This document shows positions 58,919 through 64,000 of a stretch of DNA of 64,000 bases, in pieces. Position numbers and translations under genes: made by a program. Source of the DNA: Bathymodiolus brooksi (taxonomy: Eukaryota > Mollusca > Bivalvia > Mytilida > Modiolidae); NCBI GenBank assembly GCA_963680875.1, contig OY804575.1:102293505-102357504 (forward strand), written 5' to 3'. A model generated the notes under the pieces. It made no database searches, was not told the origin of the DNA, and saw only the letters and a list, made by a program, of their open reading frames with translations. The stretch's first letter is position 1. Each line of letters starts with the position of its first letter.

Positions 58919-60373
58919 GTACTTAAAACTAATATAAACCTTTTTCTAATTATTATATCAATAAAACTCCAAAAGTTTTATGAATATATGGTCAGAACTG
59001 ATTCTTCATAGGTTAAAATCTATGACAATGATGAGCATCTTAAAGACCAATGGGTCAGTCATTATAACCCAGAGGAGAAAAAAACAAAATAGCTCTTAAT
59101 CATATGTTAACGATCCAATCACAAGGCAAAAAAACCACATATTAAATAGTTAATATTCATGTTTATACAAAAATATGAATTTAGTCATTTTTTTGTTCAT
59201 TGATACAGAATATTACAGACTAAAGCATCATCAGATCTTTACGATTCTTTAGTTTAAACATATTCTATTGTTCATAACAACAAATGGACAAGACACAAGT
59301 TTTTCAACTTATATAGTCTTCTCCGATTCTTTCCAACACATAAAATCAGGTTTAGCAGAGAACATTAGAATAAAAGATATCTTTTAAGCGGTCTGCAAAT
59401 TTTACAACAGCCTAGTCTAAATCCTACAGAAACTATTTCAACAATACCACAAGAAGAAGGGGTTAAAAGATGTACTCTCTCACAGCAACAGGATTTAATT
59501 GTGTCTGCAAAACAGACCATAAAAAATTAATCTCTATTTATACAGGACCCTCATTGTTCGAAAGACGTTTATTGCAGATTCTATTGGTATTCACCTCTAT
59601 GAAATGGTCTGGAAAACCAACGGTTGATGGTAGGGGGTTCTCCATATTCTAAAACCGAAACAAAATGTTAACAATTTTGATTGTCCCCGATTACAGTCTT
59701 TTAACATGCTTGACATTTGGTAATCTTCTTCTAAAAATGAAAAGTCAGCAATTCATGTCATGATTTTTAGTATGAAAGGGAACAACATTCTTTTCTCCAC
59801 CCCTGGTGACAAACTAACTACCTGGCTTATAATTATAAGTACTTGAATTGCTTTTTAAATTCTTAATATCACATTGAGATGACAATTCCGTTTGTAATAC
59901 GAATAATAACTTACCCCCAATACACAACTAATAATTTAATGACTAAACAAGTCTGAAGCAGATTTTTTGTGCTTAAAATATTTTGACCAACAATCTCCCA
60001 TAGATCAAACGGAATTACAAAAGAGAAGATATTTTTGTCATCTCTTTAGTGTCCTATTGTCAAAGAAGGATAAACTTTTAATCTTTTAAAAAGAAGATTG
60101 ACCTGAATTATGATTTTATTTTAATTTGATTCAGGTCTTAGCATGATAGTTATGATTGCAAGAAAAAAAAAAAAAAAAAAAAAATGCTAATCATCATAAA
60201 AAATATAGGCCTTTTTGTATACAATTTGTTTCAATAAGATCTTTATATTACTTGTAACAGAGACTGGTAATGATGACAGAATAACATCTATTAGGATTTA
60301 AATTTCTTTGACATGTTGCAATATGATTTTGAATACAATTTTATTGTATTTTATTTATACATATATATATATA
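58919..60373. other. Unique AT-rich non-coding sequence
   Basis: An A20+ run lies near 60162-60184. An (AT)n tract ends at the Tc1 insertion point. Confidence 0.5.
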
Positions 60374-61971
60374 CACAAAGAAAAAAGTTAAGCACCCCCT
60401 AATATATTAAAGCATAATAAGTTACACTAAGTTTAGATTCTAATATTTATATTGATTATATCAAGAACAATGTTCCATTAAAAAGATGTGCTCACACAGG
60501 TGTGACCATTATGTCTAATATCGACTAGTAATGCACGTGAACCATGCCTCTCATGCATTACTCAAAATTCAGTATGTTCACGCTTCGAATTTGTGTATTT
60601 AAGTCCGGTGTTTTAAAAAAATTATTCATTCTCAGTAAGCGTGGTACGAAGGCGAATATCAGTAGCACAAAGATGGCAAATAATCGGCATGCATACAACA
60701 GGGATGTCCTTCAAAGCTATTGGACGTCAGATGGGCTACCACTATGCTGTAGTCAGCCGACTGATGAGAAAACACACACAAACCAACAATGTGAAAGACT
60801 TGCCAAGATCCGGCAGACCACAGGTAACATCTGATCGTGATGACAGGGCATTGCAACATTTGGTTAGACGGATGCCATTCGCAACCAGTCCCGTACTCAA
60901 ACAACACTGGATGCCCAATATACGTCTGTCAACAAGAACAGTTAGAAACCGTCTGAAATCAGCTGGACTTAAGTCAAGGAGAGTCATTAAACGTCCACTG
61001 TTGGCAGACCTACATCGACGAACACGTTTGGCATGGTGTTTAGCACGACATGGCGCAAGATCCATTGGTCAGATGAGAGCCGGTTTCTGCTTCATGTAAC
61101 CAACGGCCGGATAAGGGTTTGGAGTCACAAAAATACAGCCTATACCCAAGGAACATCCAGCCAACTGTCCCTTACGGTGGAGGCTAAGTAATGGTTTGGG
61201 GGGTGTATCTCTCATGACTGCAAGCTGGATTTAGTCACCATACAAGGCAACCTAACTGGTGATCAGTACATCAGAGACGTCTTGCAACAGTTGTTGTCCC
61301 CTATTTCGACAATCACCCACTAGCTACAAGGCCTGTGTATATGGATGACAACGCCAGGCCTCATCGTTCAAGAGCAGTGACCGCCTATCTCCAAAGCGAA
61401 GCCGTGACTTCTGTTCCTTGGCCAGCCATGAGCCCGGATTTGAATCCCATAGAGCATATTTGGGACATGTTAGGCCGTCGTATACAGGCTCGGGAACCTC
61501 CTGTGCAAAACATTCGTCAGTTGGAAGCAGCATTGCATCGGGAATGGCAGCAGCTATCACAACAGGACATCCGACGTCTAACTGGAGGGATGAGACGCAG
61601 GGTTGAGGCCGTCATCCAAGCACGTGGGGGTTGTACCCAGTACTGAACTTTGAACAATAGATGTCGTCAAGTGATTCATAAGTGACGTTTTGAAAGTGAA
61701 ATGACAATCTTATCGTGCTTTTTGAGCTGTGAAGGTCAATACTTAAAATGGACATGATTTACTGCAAAAACTGGCCTTGTGATATTGTAATTAAATATTC
61801 ATTAAATTAACATTTTTCTTGATTTTTTTTTGTGGTTTCTTACAGCCAATGTAATGTCCTAACAGGTCACCATTGTGTTCTTGAGATTATCTGGTCAGTA
61901 ATCTCGTGATACTTGTCGTATCATTTGTCATTTAAAAAAAAACATGGGGGTGCTTAACTTTTTTCTTTGTG
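60374..61971 (+). mobile_element. Tc1/mariner element, complete but inactivated
   Basis: Perfect 26-bp terminal inverted repeats (CACAAAGAAAAAAGTTAAGC then ACCCCC) at 60374-60399 and 61946-61971 are flanked by TA dinucleotides within (AT)n, the expected Tc1 target. The 1598-bp length is typical of the superfamily. It encodes one transposase, now broken. Unlike the interior, the ends show no divergence. Confidence 0.95.
60641..61646 (+). pseudogene. Tc1-type DD34E transposase, frameshifted
   Basis: The transposase would cut and paste the element by binding its terminal repeats. Residues 1-50 of the first open segment (MVRRRISVAQRWQI...) form an N-terminal helix-turn-helix, followed by a GRP linker (SGRPQVTS) and a second helix-turn-helix (STRTVRNRLKSAGLKSRR). 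The frame is lost near 61050. The first catalytic Asp (WSDESRF, codon 61072-61074) lies in another frame, which meets a TAA at 61189-61191; a G6 run at 61198-61203 may mark a second shift. The third segment, open from 61335, carries the second Asp (MDDNARPH, 61347-61349) and the Glu (DLNPIEHIWD, 61452-61454). There are 34 residues between them, as in the Tc1 DD34E group. Stop at TGA after CTQY (61646). At least two frame shifts and one stop make it non-functional. Confidence 0.93.
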
Positions 61972-62636
61972 TATATATGCATTATATAATAGAAAATAAT
62001 GGAAAAAAAAAAATGTTACATCATTTAATAGATCCAGTATACTGCAGGGAGTAAATTCATATGACCTTCAAATAGAAGTAACCTTGGTCTACCATTTTTA
62101 TTTCAAGACACCAAGCTGATGTTTTTTGTAAATTATTTGACATCATGTATTGTAAAGCCCCTTAGGAAGTGGCATCAGACTGGAAAATGCAATGATTATA
62201 GCGTCTTTTTTCTGCCTTTTTTTCTAGTATGATGTTGTGCACAATTATGATGGTATTTGTAAGATTACTTCACCAATATTTTGTTGACAACCCTGTATCT
62301 GGGAAATATAATTATATACACCAAATAATATCATGCTCCTCATTGAAGACCATACTGTGACTATGAAATGTTGAACAGTAATAAAAGCACCGATCCTTTA
62401 CTTTTATTTGTGTCTAATTGTAATGTTTGATATTCTCTCATGTTCATTTACATTCATATCCTTTCTTACTTATTTTATGGTACAGCCTAGACCTTGATGA
62501 CTTTCTAACATTCAGAAATAGAGATATTAGATTTTAACTGGTCAATTCTTCAAGACAATCAAAACATCACACATTTAAAAATATAAGACAGAAGATATGA
62601 GTAATTTAGTTTAATATATAAATTTTGTATGACATG
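61972..62636. other. Unique non-coding sequence
   Basis: No feature is recognised. Confidence 0.5.
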
Positions 62637-62692
62637 ACAGTCAGCTCTATTGGTGGAGGAAACTAGAGTACCTGGACCTGCCGAATTGAACC
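62637..62692 (-). mobile_element. SINE-1 internal fragment
   Basis: CAGTCAGCTCTATTGGTGGA, then GGAAACTAGAGTACCTGGACC, match the SINE-1 body in inverse orientation. Confidence 0.6.
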
Positions 62693-63669
62693 CATTTGTT
62701 AGCATTGTTCTCATTATCATGTCTTGGTAAAAATAGATCATAATAATCTGACACCATTCAACAAGATGGAGCTTGGCCTGATTTCTAAAATCATGTTTCC
62801 AATTATAAAATAGCTTTACTACAAGTTCCTAATCTAAAAGTCATCATGTCCATTTCAAGATGGTTGCCATCTGCCAATTAGGTGTTTGTTTCAACAAATT
62901 GGAAATACATATAATTATGACAAATAGCTATCAATTTCTGACATTATGCAGATTTTCTCTTCATGTGGTTCGTTTTGACCTTCAGATAAATCTTTATCTA
63001 TCATTTTGAGATATTTACAAAATTGAGAGTTTAATATTAATATTGATTTTATGGAGGTTACATTTCTAGATTTGAAATCTGAGAAATAAAATGATTGGAA
63101 ATAAGTGACAATAAATATATTGATCTGGAAAAGTACATATTAACTATTTATAGAAACAGTGGAAATTTGTCCTGAAATTAATTAAGAACATACCAAAGGT
63201 CTGACATATGGACCACAAAACATAGCAATTAAATTTTGTATTGGTCCATCTAAAATTAGGTGGTCAGATCATTGCTGTAGGTCCTCTTTAAATTACTGAA
63301 GTGGAAAGGTAGGTAGATAGATAAGAATGTTATTTTTTTCATCAAATATCTATTAAAATTTACTTCAATGGCAAAAAAAAAAACTTAGCTAAAAATAGTA
63401 TAAAATAAAATTTGGGTTGGGGAAGTTTATCTTGGTCTGTCAATGTAACCCCACCCCCCCATAATGCATGCCTCTTCAATCAAGATTATTTCCGAGAACT
63501 ATTAAGAAAATAATAGAGCAGTTGCCATTCCATCTATTCTGAAAAGTCACAAAATCATCTCTCTGTCAGTAATTTAGCATAAATAGAAAATGCACAGATT
63601 ACTTTGTATAACAATTTGAGGATAAAATTCCACAACAAATATAAATACTGTTGTTAAGTTAAACCACAA
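62693..63669. other. Unique non-coding sequence
   Basis: AT-rich. AAGATGGTTGCCATCT near 62859 is a palindromic echo of the Helentron-like unit start but stands alone. Confidence 0.45.
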
Positions 63670-64000
63670 AAAATAGGCTCCAGTGAGCCTGCAGTCGCTC
63701 ATCAGAGATGTTAATACATCATTTGTTTGACAGAATTAATATGTAGTAGCCATGTTGGAAAGTCAAAGGGTCAATGGACATAATTTAGGATGGCGATCAC
63801 CCAAAGACGTTTTTTTTTTAATTCAAATTAGGTTTTGTTTCATTCCATCCTGAAGTTCTGAAGAAGAATATTGTCAAAGATTTCCAATTATCAACCAATC
63901 AAAAGCCTTGGTTGCCATCTTGAATGAAGGTTCAACATCATCATACAAATTTGGAAGTGGACCAACCAAGGAGTATAATCACATCCAATTTTGGTCCAAT
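63670..64000 (+). mobile_element. Helentron-like element, copy 4, cut by window end
   Basis: ATAGGCTCCAGTGAGCCTGC then AGTCGCTCATCAGAG is a variant 5' end. Unit-like text follows (AGCCATGTTGGAAAGTCAAA, TTGCCATCTTGAATGAAGG). The 3' end lies outside the window. Confidence 0.55.

Noticed and set aside
60659..61560. Minus-strand and alternate frames inside the Tc1 element
   Set aside because: They are shadows of the transposase reading; only the plus strand carries the helix-turn-helix and DD34E motifs.

Overview
The window is AT-rich (by eye about one third G+C) eukaryotic nuclear DNA that is almost entirely non-coding and repeat-driven. The tRNA-derived SINE carried in many copies (tail reading ...ATATTGTTGAAAGTGGC...), the 'CCAGAGGCTC ... 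CCAGGTGAGCTAA' elements with internal units containing GCCATCTTGGAT, and the dispersed 'TGATCTACAARACACTA' repeat are types I associate with bivalve molluscs, possibly scallop-like. The species cannot be fixed from the sequence. No complete protein-coding host gene, rRNA, functional tRNA or CRISPR array was found. The only recognisable protein is the decayed transposase of a Tc1-type element.

Layout. 0-5.8 kb: mostly unique sequence, one dispersed repeat, a 149-bp hairpin element and one possible exon. 5.8-7.5 kb: a Helentron/HINE-like non-autonomous element made of ~165-bp units. 8.7-10.6 kb: a SINE with a 19-bp target duplication, whose tRNA-like head has expanded into a 39-copy, 35-bp minisatellite. 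12-18 kb: SINE pieces, an 8-copy 68-bp array, a dispersed repeat with a 40-bp sub-array, and a possible terminal exon on the minus strand. 20.5-27.1 kb: a 6.6-kb array of about 207 copies of a 32-bp unit with clear higher-order periods (800 and 1603 bp). 28-32.5 kb: transposon remnants, nested SINEs and a 40-copy 33-bp minisatellite that is open in frame. 32.5-51 kb: mostly unique AT-rich sequence with SINE copies, a 689-bp foldback element, and 42-bp and 61-bp arrays. 51-59 kb: a TIR element and two more Helentron-like elements. 60.4-62.0 kb: a complete but inactivated Tc1 element with perfect 26-bp inverted repeats. 63.7 kb to the end: the start of another Helentron-like copy.

The parts relate to each other by mobilisation and amplification rather than as a pathway. 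Two SINE families share a 3' tail, which suggests one LINE partner. Several copies have exact target duplications and graded 5' truncation, as expected of target-primed reverse transcription. Two of the large tandem arrays appear to have grown out of mobile-element sequence. Tandem arrays alone cover roughly 11 kb. All coordinates, periods and copy numbers were counted by hand; family names beyond the Tc1 transposase are inference.
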